A stretch of DNA of 64,000 nucleotides, from the NCBI RefSeq assembly GCF_027579695.1, contig NC_083570.1:12994551-13058550 (forward strand), written 5' to 3'. Shown here piece after piece: positions 40,954 to 51,957 of this stretch. This DNA comes from Neoarius graeffei (taxonomy: Eukaryota; Chordata; Actinopteri; Siluriformes; Ariidae). Positions within the stretch are counted from its first letter, which is position 1. Every line of letters begins with the position of its first letter. The notes beneath the pieces were generated by a model. That model worked only from the letters and a program-made list of their open reading frames with translations. It was not told the DNA's origin and ran no database searches. The position numbers were made by a program, and so were the translations under genes.

Positions 40954-42423
40954 AGACCCTTTTCAGTCACATGACCTTCGTAAACGCAACCACCACTTTG
41001 GACATGTAGTGGACTTCGGCTCGAATCAGTTTGAATGCGAGGAAGGCGACAAACGAAAAACATAAAAGAAAAAGGAGCGAGATGCAGAAAACTTCACTAT
41101 CCAGCGACGTAGGGCATTTACAGGGCGAGCAGAGGGAGAGGTATTTGCAAAATTTGAGGTTCGCGGGCTTAGAGAACGACGTTTACCTGCTTCCACCAGG
41201 ATTGTTCACTGACGTACGGAAGTACACGAAGCCCTCGTCTTTACCTGACTTCGGCCCACATGATCTGTATACCTATGTCGTTAAAAACCCATCGCCATAC
41301 ACATGCATGCCAACGTCCGAGGTTCCGGAGCGCGCTCCGGCTTGCTCCAGGAGTGCTCCGGCCAAGGTTCCCCTCAAATTAAGCAGCGCGCTCCGGCTTG
41401 CTCCAGGAGTGCTCTGGCCGAGGTTCCGGAGCGCGCTCCGGCTTGCTCCAGGAGTGCTCCGGCCGAGGTTCCAGAGCGCGCTCCGGCTTGCTCCCCCTCA
41501 AATTAAGCAGCGCACTCTGGCTTGCTCCCCCTCAAATTAAGCAGCACGCTCCGGCTTGCTCCCCCTCAAATTAAGCAGCGCGCTCCGGCTTGCTCCGGAG
41601 CAAGCCGGAGCGCGCTGCTTAATTTGAGGGGGAGCAAGCCGGAGCGCGCTCCGGAACCTCGGCCGGAGCACTCCGGGAGCAAGCCGGAGCGCGCTGCTTA
41701 ATTTGAGGGGGAGCAAGCCGGAGCACGCTCCGGAACCTCGGCCGGAGTACTCCGGGAGCAAGCCGGACCGCGCTGCTTAATTTGAGGGGGAGCAAGCCGG
41801 AGCGTGCTCCGGAACCTCGGACGTTGGCTCCGGCAGCTATTTACACTGGATCTGGTGTAAATAGCTGCCGGATCATAATTACAGTAAACTAGTAAATACA
41901 GTAAAGGAAAAACTTGAGACTGAAAGGTTTTAACAGTCATCCAAATGACTGAACATAAACATTGCTACAGTAACATACCAGCTATGATGTTGTTGACATT
42001 AGCTAGTCAACAATAGCTACTACAGAAGAACAAAGAGGTTACAATGGGTTATTTTAACCTATTTGGTTACACACTCGCCGCCACAGAATGTTAACAGCAA
42101 TGTAATGCCTTTTCTGGCTAATTTTATTCGTCTTACCTCCAACAAAGTGGTCACTACACAAGCGTTGGTATGCCGAGGGCTGCCAATCTGTTAATGGCCA
42201 CTATCCATCTTCTCCATCGGGATCTGATAAAATGATAAACCTTGCCTTGTTTGTTGATGGTTACTACATCCAGGTGCACAACAATATAGTGGCATGATGG
42301 AAGTCTTGCTGAAAGTAAAAACTTTATTTGCTGCCGTTCCTCAATGTTGGCTGTGGTAAACTACTGGTAGTACATGTCCAAAATGGCAGCCGCGTTTGTC
42401 GTGACATCACGTGAAAAGGGTCC
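40954..42423. mobile_element. ISL2EU-like element, copy 2, AT duplication
   Basis: The ends are AGACCCTTTTCAGTCACATG and (reverse complement) GGACCCTTTTCACGTGATGT, with AT at 40,952-40,953 and 42,424-42,425. It splits a codon region of the EnSpm transposase; joining across one AT gives ALYTGKVVLKG. It shares ends with copy 1 but has a different middle. The + strand ORF near 41,085-41,290 (LQGEQRERYLQNLRFAG, DLYTYVVKNPSPYT) resembles the N-terminal part of THAP/YqaJ-type proteins that carry SAP-like or SWIM-proximal regions; the homology is tentative. Confidence 0.75.
41315..41895. repeat. Long palindromic minisatellite (CTCCGGCTTGCTCC units)
   Basis: The left half (41,320-41,594) repeats GCGCGCTCCGGCTTGCTCC and CCCCTCAAATTAAGCAGCGC in several variants; the right half (41,595-41,830) is the same in inverse order, with the centre at GCTTGCTCCGGAGCAAGC (about 41,588-41,605). 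It is followed by the GTAAATAGCTGCCGGATCA arm shared with copy 1. It can fold into a hairpin of more than 200 bp. Confidence 0.88.
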
Positions 42424-44191
42424 ATACAGGGCAAACTGGCGCAGCTCTGTAGCTTTCCAGCGGTCGATTTCTTCCAAGCTCCTGGGCTTTCTGGTAAAGC
42501 AACTTGGTATATATTCTCTCAAACCATGCAGTCTTCTGCTGACCTCTTGGAGCTGTGTAGTCGACAGTCTCACCTTCCTGCTTCCCCTCGCCCATTCCAC
42601 CAACAGTTTCCTCATGACACCTAAACAAGCTTGGTGCATGTAATCAATGGGAAACATTTTGATCATATCAATGGGAAGTTGCAGGAATGGGGACACTGTA
42701 TAGCCCTCAGTTTCCTTGACAGCCATCTCTCTTCTGAACAGGTCATTGGTTCGCAGGGTGCTTTGGACATCAGGGTATGTTACACGGCCGTCTTCCCATG
42801 TCCCTTTCTGTACACATTTGTCACATCCATAGTATCCTGTGCACAGTTTTGTTGCTTTGACCATTGCCTTGGCAGGCGCATCACATACAACACAGCGCAT
42901 GACAACCATCTTCCCTTGAATTCCGTTTTCAAGCAGATCCTTCATTTCTGCAACCACATCGTTGAGAAACTCCAAATCATTAGGTTTAGCAGGACCAGAT
43001 GTTAAGGTGACAGGGAAAACACGAGTTGGACTCAGATGGATGGCACATAAGACAGGCCACAGAGTGGTCTTGCTGTTTTTGAACAGTGGAACACCATCAA
43101 TGTTCAGAGACAACTCCAGGGTGGCTATTTTTTTTCAGAACCTCTTGTGGGTAGTGGTTTAGTTGTGCTTCAATAGCTCTCCTTAAACCAAAGTGAACAT
43201 ACTCCATTCCTGATACCGGAGTTGACCTGATGTCTCTTGGGGTTGAGAGAAGGGTTCTTGCTGTTGAAGGCAACTCTGTGTGTCCATTGGCTTTTAATCC
43301 CACAAGAAGGTCATCAAGTGCAGAGTGTGTAATCTGGTGTTTTAAGGCCCAGTGTTGTAAAAAGTCCTTTAGTGAGCTTTGTGGGTCGTTTTCCTCAATG
43401 TAAGAGAGTCACTGGTGTCACTGCTATCCTCCACATTCATGGGTGTGCTCCACAGCACATCTGATGCAAACTCAGTACCAACACTACTGCTTGTTGGTAC
43501 TGCCATGCACTCTGGCTCTTCTTCATTCTCCTCTGCCAGTAGTACAGATTGTTCTTGCAGTTGCTGCTGATGTTGACGAAGCCTGGCCGCTTCTTGCATA
43601 GCCTGCTCTGCCCGTGCAGTGTCTAGTGCGTCCTTCTCCTCTTGCATGTCTGCTCTCAAAGCCTTTCGCACCGCTTCCACCTCTCGCCGCACCCGCTTCC
43701 ACCTCTCGCCGCACCCTCTTCCATCTCTTTGTGTAGGCTTGTCTGGCCAATCGCTTTTCACTCATTGTGGGGAAATACAATGTGACTGCAATGACAAAAC
43801 TAAATGGCTAACACATTAACAGCACATTGGTACAGTACACAGTAATGCCACAAGTCAATTGATGATACTAAAAACACGTTCATCATTCAATGAATGACTT
43901 AACTTTATCAAAATCCAAAAACATTGCAGAGTGAAGCGTTGCTAAAAAAAAAAAAAGATACAACTGTTACAACGCTTTCCATGGACATTGCAACATGGGA
44001 CTCAAAATTACATTAAAAGATATGTGCATAAGCCCATATCTTGCCATTCTGAAGCAGGCTGAGACATACCCCAAATTTGCCAAATAACTGAGACAGCAGC
44101 AAACATAACAAAATCGGTGAGGACCAATCTATTACATTGCAAAGAACTCAGAAAGGAGCTTCATGTTCAAAATACTGCACATATCCTTTAA

Positions 44192-44633
44192 AGGAGAATT
44201 CCAGCTGTTTTGCAAATAAAATTTTGAACTTTTGATTCCCCTGAAGTCAGCGCTGAGCACCGGTGAAGCATTTGATGTGCTCAGCACTGACGTCTGGGGA
44301 ATCCGGAAGGCAACAAAGGTATGTGCTGGCTCGAAAAGTTCAAAATTGATACACCTATGTGCTAGCTAATGCAGTAAATGTGCAATGTTTTCAAACATCA
44401 GGGTCCACACACCACGGGCAATCCCATGAAAACCATTTTGAAACAAGTTATGTGAATATACGAACGTTGAAAGGCTGCCCCGTAGCCACCGTTTCAATTG
44501 AAATCCGCGTAGCAGCTATATGCATAACTTTTTTTTTTAGACGGGATGGATTTTTCTCGCGGTTTGTGCTACTGCCAACTTTCCTTGACCACAAATGTTT
44601 GAGACATATTTGCAAAACAGACGGAATTCTCCT
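44192..44633. mobile_element. Kolobok-type MITE, TTAA duplication
   Basis: TTAA at 44,188-44,191 and 44,634-44,637. The ends are AGGAGAATTCCAGCTG and (reverse complement) AGGAGAATTCCGTCTG, followed by TTTTGCAAAT in both arms. 442 bp. Inside are inverted GAAGTCAGCGCTGAGCAC/GTGCTCAGCACTGACGTC segments. Confidence 0.85.
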
Positions 44634-44637
44634 TTAA

Positions 44638-45988
44638 GGTATAACTACAACCAGAACGAAATCACAAATTACCTTTTCAAAAGTAGAGTACTTGAACAGA
44701 ACGTAGGCTTCAGTACTTCCAAAAGAGACGTTTGCTTCCAAATCCAACTTCAACAATCCAAGTTCTGGGTAGTGACTTTACTACACGCACCTACGTCCTC
44801 TTATCCATCTGTCCAGCCAATGAGGAGTGTTCGTTTTGCGTCACATGCCGTTGCGTCAGGCAACCTGACCAATCAACAATTTACAGTGGCTAGGTCTCGT
44901 TTCTTCCTATAGACCCCATGGGAACAAAGAAAAAAAATAATGTATGGAAGTCAACGGAGAGATAACTTATTTTATATGGTAGTTCAGATTCCCTTATGCA
45001 TTGGATTTAATACATGATGATTATTAACTTTTATGACAACCCTTCACACCAACAAAGTGTTGTTTTTTGACAGACAGTAAAAGTTACGTTACGTTTTCTG
45101 TGCAACCTCTGAACTAGGCTAACGGAGTACTGCAGTAAACGTGTTGCTGATCTTTGCAGCCTACAAAAGTAGGCCCTCACTTGAGGTTTTATCCACCAAC
45201 ATATTTCGTCAAATTAAACATGGGGAAATCCGTACTGCTGTTATGCCGCCGTTCTGAGGCACAAATACACAGACATTTTAACAGAGAACACCGTCACCTA
45301 CACGACATATATAGCGATAAGGGGTAATCATGCGTAACCTCGGCGCTATGGCGTTAGCCATGCTAAGGTATGCTACATAGCATTATATCAAGAGCGTGCT
45401 AAATCACAACAAAGGTGAAAGAATTATGTACGAGTTCTTTGTCAGATGGGAGACTGGAAAAGACGCGTTTTAGAGATACCAACAACGATTCACTTCGTAT
45501 AATGTAGCCGGTGACCGGAGATGGAGATGGTTGCACGCATAGCAGCTAACTGCTAGGTGAATAGTGAAACATACATTGCATCATAGAACTCAAACAACCA
45601 GAATAAAATAACACATTACCTGATCGCACGTACTGTAAATCCAGATAACGTGCACTGGTAGTTCTAAATCCAACAAGGAGACTCAGTGAAATTTTCAAAT
45701 AGCTAAATAAAAGGGCTATCGTAGCATCCATTAAGTCCACCATTTTGTTATTTGCCTTAGAGCTGTTTGAAAGCACAGAGAATTCTGGGTAATGTGCAGG
45801 ATGATGATGCATCGAAGCTACCTAGCTGGACTTTTATTTTTAGAAAATAAGAGGAGAAGAGAAGTGGATTTTTGTATTGCAGCAGATTTTGTTAGTGGTA
45901 CAGGGTGGATTTGGTTGTTGTTGGGACAAAGTACAAATAAGTTGATCAATGGAGCATATGTTGATCAATGGAGCTGGGTGTGAGTGAG
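44638..45988 (-). other. EnSpm right arm, no certain gene; one candidate exon
   Basis: A minus-strand reading 45,743-45,620 (MVDLMDATIALLFSYLKI, LDLQYVRS) ends at a good GT donor and starts at an ATG. It could be a first exon of the EnSpm transposase gene or of another transposon gene. No domain is recognised. The remainder shows nothing supportable. Confidence 0.3.
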
Positions 45989-46147
45989 TTGGGGCAACAA
46001 TAGGGATAATGTACCAGAAGTATGTGCATGAGAAAATGTAGTTGGGGCAACAATAGGGATAATGTACCAGAAGTATGTGCATGAGAAAATGTAGTTGGGG
46101 CAACAATAGGGATAATGTACCAGAAGTATGTGCATGAGAAAATGTAG
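45989..46147. repeat. 53-bp tandem repeat, 3 copies
   Basis: GTTGGGGCAACAATAGGGAT ... ATGAGAAAATGTA occurs three times with almost no differences. Confidence 0.95.
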
Positions 46148-47208
46148 GCATTATTGTAATGCAGCATGTTTTGAGGGCAAAATGTGTGACCACAACTTAA
46201 GGGTCAAACTTTTGTTGCTGCTCTGCCATATTATCAGGAGCCAATTTGCACCACACAAAAGACTGTGCACCAAGTCACAACGACCCATTGCCAAACCATG
46301 TTCACCCTCTTCATATGATATCTTGGCTGCAGCCTGCTCATTACAGATCACTTGAATTCCACAAAAAACATCACCACTTACAATCCAAACAAATTTAGCC
46401 TATAAGTTTATTTCTGCAAACCAACCACACTCTACCGACATTGCACTAACTAGAAAAACATTTAACCTGTCCATTTTGCTTTCACCATTCACTTCTTGCC
46501 CAGTAAAATATCTTTTACATTTAACACTCAAAATGCTTCCTTTCCTTCGTTCTTAATGGGGTCTCCTGGAATTGAATTGGAGTCGCCTGAAATAACCAAT
46601 AGAAGAAAAATACTGAAAATAAAAATGTTCAACTAATTATGTTATATATTACAAATAAAATGCTATATATCAGCTTTGAAAAGAAAACATCCACATAACT
46701 GAAGGCTATAGGCTGCTGATCAAAATATAGAATATGTGACACTGTGCAATCTCTATAAAATCTAAAAAATGTGTATGGGGTCATGAGAAATTGGTGATGT
46801 AAAAATGGGGTCCCAGGCCAAAAAAGGTTGGCAAACACTGCTTTAGACAGTCAAAACACATTACTCAGGAATGTACATGGGTTTGTCGCCTATTTTTGCG
46901 AAAATTTCCTTGCAACATATCTCACAACTCAACATAGACTAGCCTATTTATCTGGCCTACCAATTACAGTATGCACACATTTCTGTTGACCATATGGTGT
47001 ATGTTTTCAATGTGTGAGGGTTGGATTCCAAGACAAAACCAAAATGGCATGACATAACAATGCATGACAAAAGGAAAGTTATGTGACAGTTTACTATGGC
47101 AAAAAAAAAAAAAAAATAGGCTACAAGTACAAAAGAGGTTGAAATAAAAGATTAAAAGATTATTTAGCCAGCATCAGGAAAGCAGCTGTACAGTATAATT
47201 CTCAGAAC
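46148..47208. other. EnSpm right arm; no gene seen
   Basis: AT-rich. A GTTGGCAAACACTGC segment near 46,827 resembles an hAT-type end, and a poly-A run lies at about 47,100-47,117. No ORF with a domain. Confidence 0.35.
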
Positions 47209-47398
47209 AACAAAAAAAACAACCAAACATAACGTTGTGTGGAGGTTATAGTGTAACCAAATGATAACGTTTCAGTTGGTTAGTTACCTCAACGTTTCGG
47301 GGACGTTTGGCTTCGTTAGGTTTCTGCATAACCATGAGGAAACGTTCTCTAAATGTTAGTTGTTGGTTACGTTCTAACAAACCTTTAGAGAACCATAG
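47209..47398. repeat. EnSpm right subterminal AACGTT repeats
   Basis: Inverse counterpart of 23,365-23,625 (AACGTTTCGGGGACGTTTGG, GTTAGTTGTTGGTTACGTTC). It is cut from the terminus by the family A element that starts at 47,399. Confidence 0.7.
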
Positions 47399-48751
47399 AC
47401 TGTCCACACGGCAACGGATTCAGGTGACTCCGATACAATTGCTTATCGTTTAGGCCTGGCGTCCACACGGCACCGGCGTTTTGGGTGCCCAAAATGAAAT
47501 CTTTTTGAGAACGGGTTCCAGAGTGGAAAGATCTGGCAACGTTGCCGTTGTGAAGTCGTCTGGATGAGTAGAACGGATTTGTTTATGATGACGTCACAAC
47601 CACATGACTGTGAGTGCTTCACGCCGGGTAGAAGTGTAACGAATATCACCAGGAAAAAGCCTTACAGAGCACTAGTGAGAGTGAAACACGAGCTTGGATA
47701 TTATTATTATTATGTTCAGTGTTAGTTCACAGTAGTAAAGCAAGAAGCAGAATAGTGACAGTAATAGTGAAGCAAAAACATGCAATTGTACAAACACTGC
47801 AGCTCTACAGCAAAATATTCATTTATGAAATGGTCTGATTCTTAACACCAGTAGTGCCAATGATATTCTCATTGCGATGCGAGTTGTCAACAAATCCTAT
47901 AACTTGGTTCATGAAACGCGCTTACAAAATATTTTCACTGTAAATATTTATTGTGTAATGGTGCAATCCCGCCAGCAAAAATAGGGGAAAAAAAGAGCGA
48001 TCTCACCTCTTCAGATGTTGATTTAAGTCTGACAATACATTCCTTAAAAAGGGTGTAGAGGAGCAAATTAATCAAATTTATTCCGGACCATTAAAGACGC
48101 CGCCTTCCGTGTAGAATCATACGTCTTCCTCGCCGCCATATTGGAGAGGTCAAAGCGGAGAATAAAGATTAGCTGCGTTTAACTGTACCAACAGGTTTAC
48201 CGTCCAAACGAGATCACATGGGATTACCTTTCACAGGTGAGAAACAACAAATTAATTCCATCAACGTGTACCATTCACTTTATTCCGGACCATTGAAGAC
48301 GCCGCCTTCCGTGTAGAATCATACGTCATCCTCGCCGCCATTTTGGAAAGGTCAAAGCGGAGAATAAAGATTAGCTGCGTTTAACTGTACCAACAGGTTT
48401 TCTGTCCAAACGAGATCACATGGGATTACCTTTCACAGGTGAGACTGGAAAAATACTTTTCATTGTATTTGGTCATTATAATGTAATTTTACAAACAGAT
48501 TTTCCTGACTTTGTGGCTAATATGAAGTCTTGCGCATAATAGTTTATGCGCGTGCATCGTTACTTCTTCTATTGTTCTGGTGTCTCCGAAGGGACCGTCT
48601 TACAGTGCCCCTAGAGGTGTGGCATGTGTATTGCATCGTTTTCAGCAAGTGTTGCGTTGCCATATGGACCTGATATTTTACTGATTGTTGCCCATTTGGA
48701 CGCGATATATTTTTAAATAACATCTCGTTGCCGTTGTCGTGTGGATGTAGC
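47399..48751. mobile_element. Family A TIR element, copy 2
   Basis: It matches copy 1 (5051-6676) at both ends: TGTCCACACGGCAACGGATT on the left, CGTTGCCGTTGTCGTGTGG on the right. It lacks the 838-bp insertion of copy 1 and has its own 202-bp internal duplication. The first few bases of its left end differ, and no clear target duplication is visible. Confidence 0.85.
48081..48450. repeat. 202-bp tandem duplication within family A copy 2
   Basis: GACGCCGCCTTCCGTGTAGA and AACGAGATCACATGGGATTA each occur twice, 202 bp apart (units starting 48,081 and 48,283). Confidence 0.92.
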
Positions 48752-48784
48752 CTAAAGGTACATTAATGTTCTGTGTTACTAGGG

Positions 48785-50517
48785 AGTATCTCTGTAGATA
48801 GATAATTGAATTTCAAAAATGTGTTTTAGTAAATAATTCTTTTTAAAATGGGGGGCAACTGTGGTGGCAAGAAATACTTTTACAGTGGCAACTACCACCT
48901 TTTGCCACCCCTTAATACCGCGCCTGCCTGTTAGTGATCATGATTGACTACAGCTGGTAGCTTCTCTGTGCCTTCATAAAAACGGTTTGTTTACAGCACT
49001 CATTGAATTGACCAACACACAGTAAAATGGGAAAGTCCAAGGAGCTCAGTGCAGATCTGAGAAAGAGGATCGCAGATGTACACAACTCCGGAATGTCTCT
49101 TAGAGACATTTCTAAACAACTGCAGATCCCAAGATCAGTTCAAACAATTGTAGGTAAGTTACTGGGAGGTGTAGTCCCTTTGCCAATCCACTGTACTTCA
49201 AGAAAACCCAAACTGTCACCCTCAGCTGAAAGGAAATTGGTTCCGATGGTCAGGAAAAACCCAGGACCTACCATGGCACAGTCCTGCGATGAACTGGAAG
49301 CTGATGGATCACTGTCTATAGTTCAGTGAGTTTTATATCACCATGGACTAAGAGGCTGCTATCCAAGAAATAACCCTCTCCTCCAAAATTGACATCTTCA
49401 AGCTTAACTAAAGTTTGAAGCTCACCAGATGGGCAAAGAAAAAGCCTTCTGGAGGAAAGCTCAGGTCAGATGAGACAAAAATTGAGATGTTTGGCCACAG
49501 TGGCCACCATATACAGAGGGACACTGTACCAGCTGGTGGTGGTGGCAGGATCATCATGCTCTAGGGCTGTTTTACATGCTCTGGTGCTGTGGAAGACGGC
49601 TGCCTCTCCAGTAGCTCTGTAGTTTTTAGTTCTTTAAACCTCTTTTTTTTCCACTTTTTTACTTTTCTGCTCTTCTTACGAATACATAGTGTGTTTTTCT
49701 TCATATTCCATGGATATTTTTAATTTTAACATGCAACCAGGAGCCAGTCTTCTTGCTTATTCGAGAGAGGAGCTGCTGGCCCTGAAAACAATGGGGCAGG
49801 CCGGGATACGACACCACATCCCGGCGGAGCTGAGGAGGAGACCAAGGGGCTGCAATGCCGGGGCTAAGCTAAAGGCTAGACTAGCGGACAACCAGTGTCA
49901 CTGCAAACCATCTATTCCCTCCATTATAACGGGGAATGTGAACTCGCTGCCGAACAAGGTCGACAAGCTATCCACACTGAACAACCAACGGACTTACCGT
50001 GAGAGCAGCTTGTTTATTTTTATGGAGACATGGCTAACCCACCTTATACTGGATGCTAACGTGGACCTGCGTGGATTCACTGCTGTGAGAGCCGACAGAG
50101 ACACTAAAGTATGCGGGAAAAGCAAAGGTGGGGGACTCATCATCTACGTGAACACCCGCTGGTGTAACCGCGGACATATCTCCGTAAAGACAGTTTTATG
50201 TTGCCCGGACTTGGAGCTGCTAGCTGTTAGCCTGCGGCCATATTATCTGCCGAGGGAGTTCAGTCACGTGATCACCATCTGTGTTTACATCCCTCCGAGG
50301 ACAGACGCAGCCGCTGCATGTGAGAGGATTCACTCTATCACAGCAAGGCTGCAGACACAGCACCCTGTGGCATTTATGATCATTTCTGGGGACTTTAATC
50401 ATGCTACTTTGGACTCTACTTTGGCTGCTTCCCCACTAGGGAAGTCTGACCACAACTTGGTTTGTCTACGGCCGAAGTACATCCCCCTGGTCCAAAGATA
50501 GCCTGCAACAACTAGCT
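48785..50517 (+). repeat. Direct duplication of 21,529-23,364 on the other side of EnSpm
   Basis: It starts inside the hAT MITE (AGTATCTCTGTAGATAGATA) and runs through the Tc1 remnant and LINE-B up to AACAACTAGCT. It differs from the first copy by scattered substitutions (roughly 2%), a 97-bp deletion in LINE-B and a few small gaps. Confidence 0.9.
49027..49566 (+). pseudogene. Tc1-type transposase, decayed (copy 2)
   Basis: Same 100-residue N-terminal ORF as at 21,771 with two residue changes near its end (ELEADGSLSIVQ), the same terminating stop and the same truncated DDE part. The shared lesions show that the gene was already broken before duplication. Confidence 0.88.
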
Positions 50518-50838
50518 CCATCAGGAGGTGGTCCCCTGGAATGGAAGATGCCATCAGAGACTGTTATGACACCACGGACTGGGATGTGCTGCTTAGCCCA
50601 CACTGTAAGGACATAGAGGGGCTGACACACTGTCTGACAGATTACCTCAACTTCTGTGCAGACATGGTCTCCCCAGCTAAGACTGTACGGTGTTACCCTA
50701 ATAAAAAGCCACGGGTAACACAGGAAGTCAAAGTTGTCCTCAACAAGAAGAAGGCCACCTTCAGGAGCAGGAATAGGGAGGTGATGAAAGCAGCACAGCA
50801 GCTGCGTGAAACTCTGCGTGAGGGAAGCTAAGGACAGC
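49567..50838 (+). pseudogene. LINE-B endonuclease, copy 2, longer than copy 1
   Basis: Same start and motifs as copy 1, with TETWLT changed to METWLT. A 97-bp deletion removes the DCPTRNNRTIDLLY region just before LGKSDHNLVCL. It continues past the EnSpm junction point of copy 1 into the next frames: IRRWSPGMEDAIRDCYDTTDW, FCADMVSPAKTVRCY, KKPRVTQEVKVVLNKK. It ends near 50,838, so it lacks the whole RT. Confidence 0.85.
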
Positions 50839-50930
50839 TACAGGAGATATAAACACAAGAACTAGTTATCACACAAGAACATTTTAATAGAAAAAAAACT
50901 TTCTATATTAAAAATATTGAAATTGTAACA

Positions 50931-51321
50931 GGCGGCACGGTGGTGTAGTGGTTAGCGCTGTCGCCTCACAGCAAGAAGGTCCTGGGTTCGAGACCCGGGG
51001 CCGGCGAGGGCCTTTCTGTGTGGAGTTTGCATGTTCTCCCCGTGTCCGCGTGGGTTTCCTCCGGGTGCTCCGGTTTCCCCCACAGTCCAAAGACATGCAG
51101 GTTAGGTTAACTGGTGACTCTAAATTGACCGTAGGTGTGAATGTGGGTGTGAATGGTTTTCTGTGTCTATGTGTCAGCCCTGTGATGACCTGGCGACTTG
51201 TCCAGGGTGTACCCCGCCTTTCGCCCGTAGTCAGCTGGGACAGGCTCCAGCTTGCCTGCGACCCTGTAGAAGGATAAAGCGGCTAGAGATAATGAGATGA
51301 GATGAGATGAGATGAGATGAG
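50931..51321 (+). mobile_element. Intact tRNA-derived SINE with 9-bp target duplication
   Basis: ATTGTAACA at 50,922-50,930 and 51,322-51,330. It has the tRNA-like head with A- and B-boxes (GTGTAGTGGTTAGCGC, GGTTCGAGACC), the central body, the LINE-like 3' part (GTACCCCGCCTTTCGCC) and a (GATGA)n tail. About 391 bp; reference copy for the split and truncated SINEs in the window. Confidence 0.95.
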
Positions 51322-51330
51322 ATTGTAACA

Positions 51331-51957
51331 AAAATAGATACAACTAAACAGTCAGATAAATAGCTAAAGTTATAACAAGAACACAAGATTTTAATAGGAA
51401 GAACCAAACTATTAATGCAAAAAATATATTATTAGAAAAACAGATACAACTAGATAAACAGATAAATAAATAAAATACACAAAAATAGAACAAACAAAAT
51501 GACGATAGAATAAATTAAATGAACGTCCGTGCAAAGTAGTTTTCCCAAAATATTATCATTAATATCACACAACAACATTATAAACTATATACAAAACAAT
51601 TTGAACTATTAGGCAAACAGATAAAACTTGAATAAATAAAAACTCTGACGACCACCTCCCACTCCCCGATGTCACATCGGTGCCTATTTGTCTGATGGCT
51701 ACATTTGCATATCAGACAAATAGGCACCACTGTGCCTCACCGTAACCTTTCCCTAACTCAGTGAAGGGAGGAGGAGTAAAGGAGGAGCTTTTTCATCTGA
51801 AACACAGTCCAGAAAAAGAACGACAGAAAGAACGGCTCCCCCAGCTCGAGACTCGGTTCTCATCGTTCATGCCGAGGAGCCGTTCAAAAGAATCGGTTCG
51901 TTCACGAACGTCACAACACTAAAGTTTAGATTTTAGCGTGTATCCTGCTGGATATCA
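51331..51957. other. No gene; hairpin and MITE-like sequence
   Basis: A-rich sequence followed by a perfect 18-bp inverted repeat at 51,679-51,696 and 51,711-51,728 (GGTGCCTATTTGTCTGAT). Then comes GGAGCCGTTCAAAAGAATCG and CACGAACGTCACAACACT near 51,880-51,920, which looks like the end of an hAT-type MITE. Confidence 0.5.

Larger units (their letters stand above)
40336..43765 (-). pseudogene. EnSpm/CACTA-like transposase, frameshifted and interrupted
   Basis: Start near ATG 43,765 (MSEKRLARQAYTKRW). A coiled-coil Glu/Gln-rich N-terminus follows (AEQAMQEAARLRQHQQQ), with a shift in a short duplicated ERWKRVRREVEA stretch, another near 43,405 and a third at an A run near 43,130. The core (43,113-42,424) has SLNIDGVPLFKNS, RCVVCDAPAKAMVKATK, GYYGCDKC, FPIDYMHQACLGVMRKLL, RKPRSLEEIDRWKATELRQF: the D, D and E expected of an EnSpm/CACTA-type DDE transposase (DUF4218-like C-terminal half). 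An ISL2EU-like element splits it at ALY/TGK. The rest (40,953-40,336) has MVYNVHSMLQLTDEAE, CSAFRFENYLGKLKRLVR and ends LTKQALMIEEP. It would cut the element's ends. It is now inactive. Confidence 0.78.
23365..48784 (-). mobile_element. Giant EnSpm/CACTA-like transposon (~25.4 kb with insertions)
   Basis: Both ends carry AACGTT-rich subterminal repeats in inverted orientation: 23,365-23,625 on the left and 47,209-47,398 on the right. The right terminus proper (48,752-48,784) lies beyond a family A insertion. The left end begins near TGTTCCCAGAACGTTCTGGG. Its genes run on the minus strand: transposase 43,765-40,336, then the DUF4806-type gene 39,988-24,055. Without Kolobok, ISL2EU-like and other insertions the element would be about 8-9 kb. 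The assignment to EnSpm rests on the transposase motifs; the classic CACTA/CACTG terminus was not identified and flanks do not match as target duplications. Confidence 0.65.

Noticed and set aside
41303-41940. ORFs encoding ERAPACSRSAP repeats
   Set aside because: By-product of the palindromic minisatellite.
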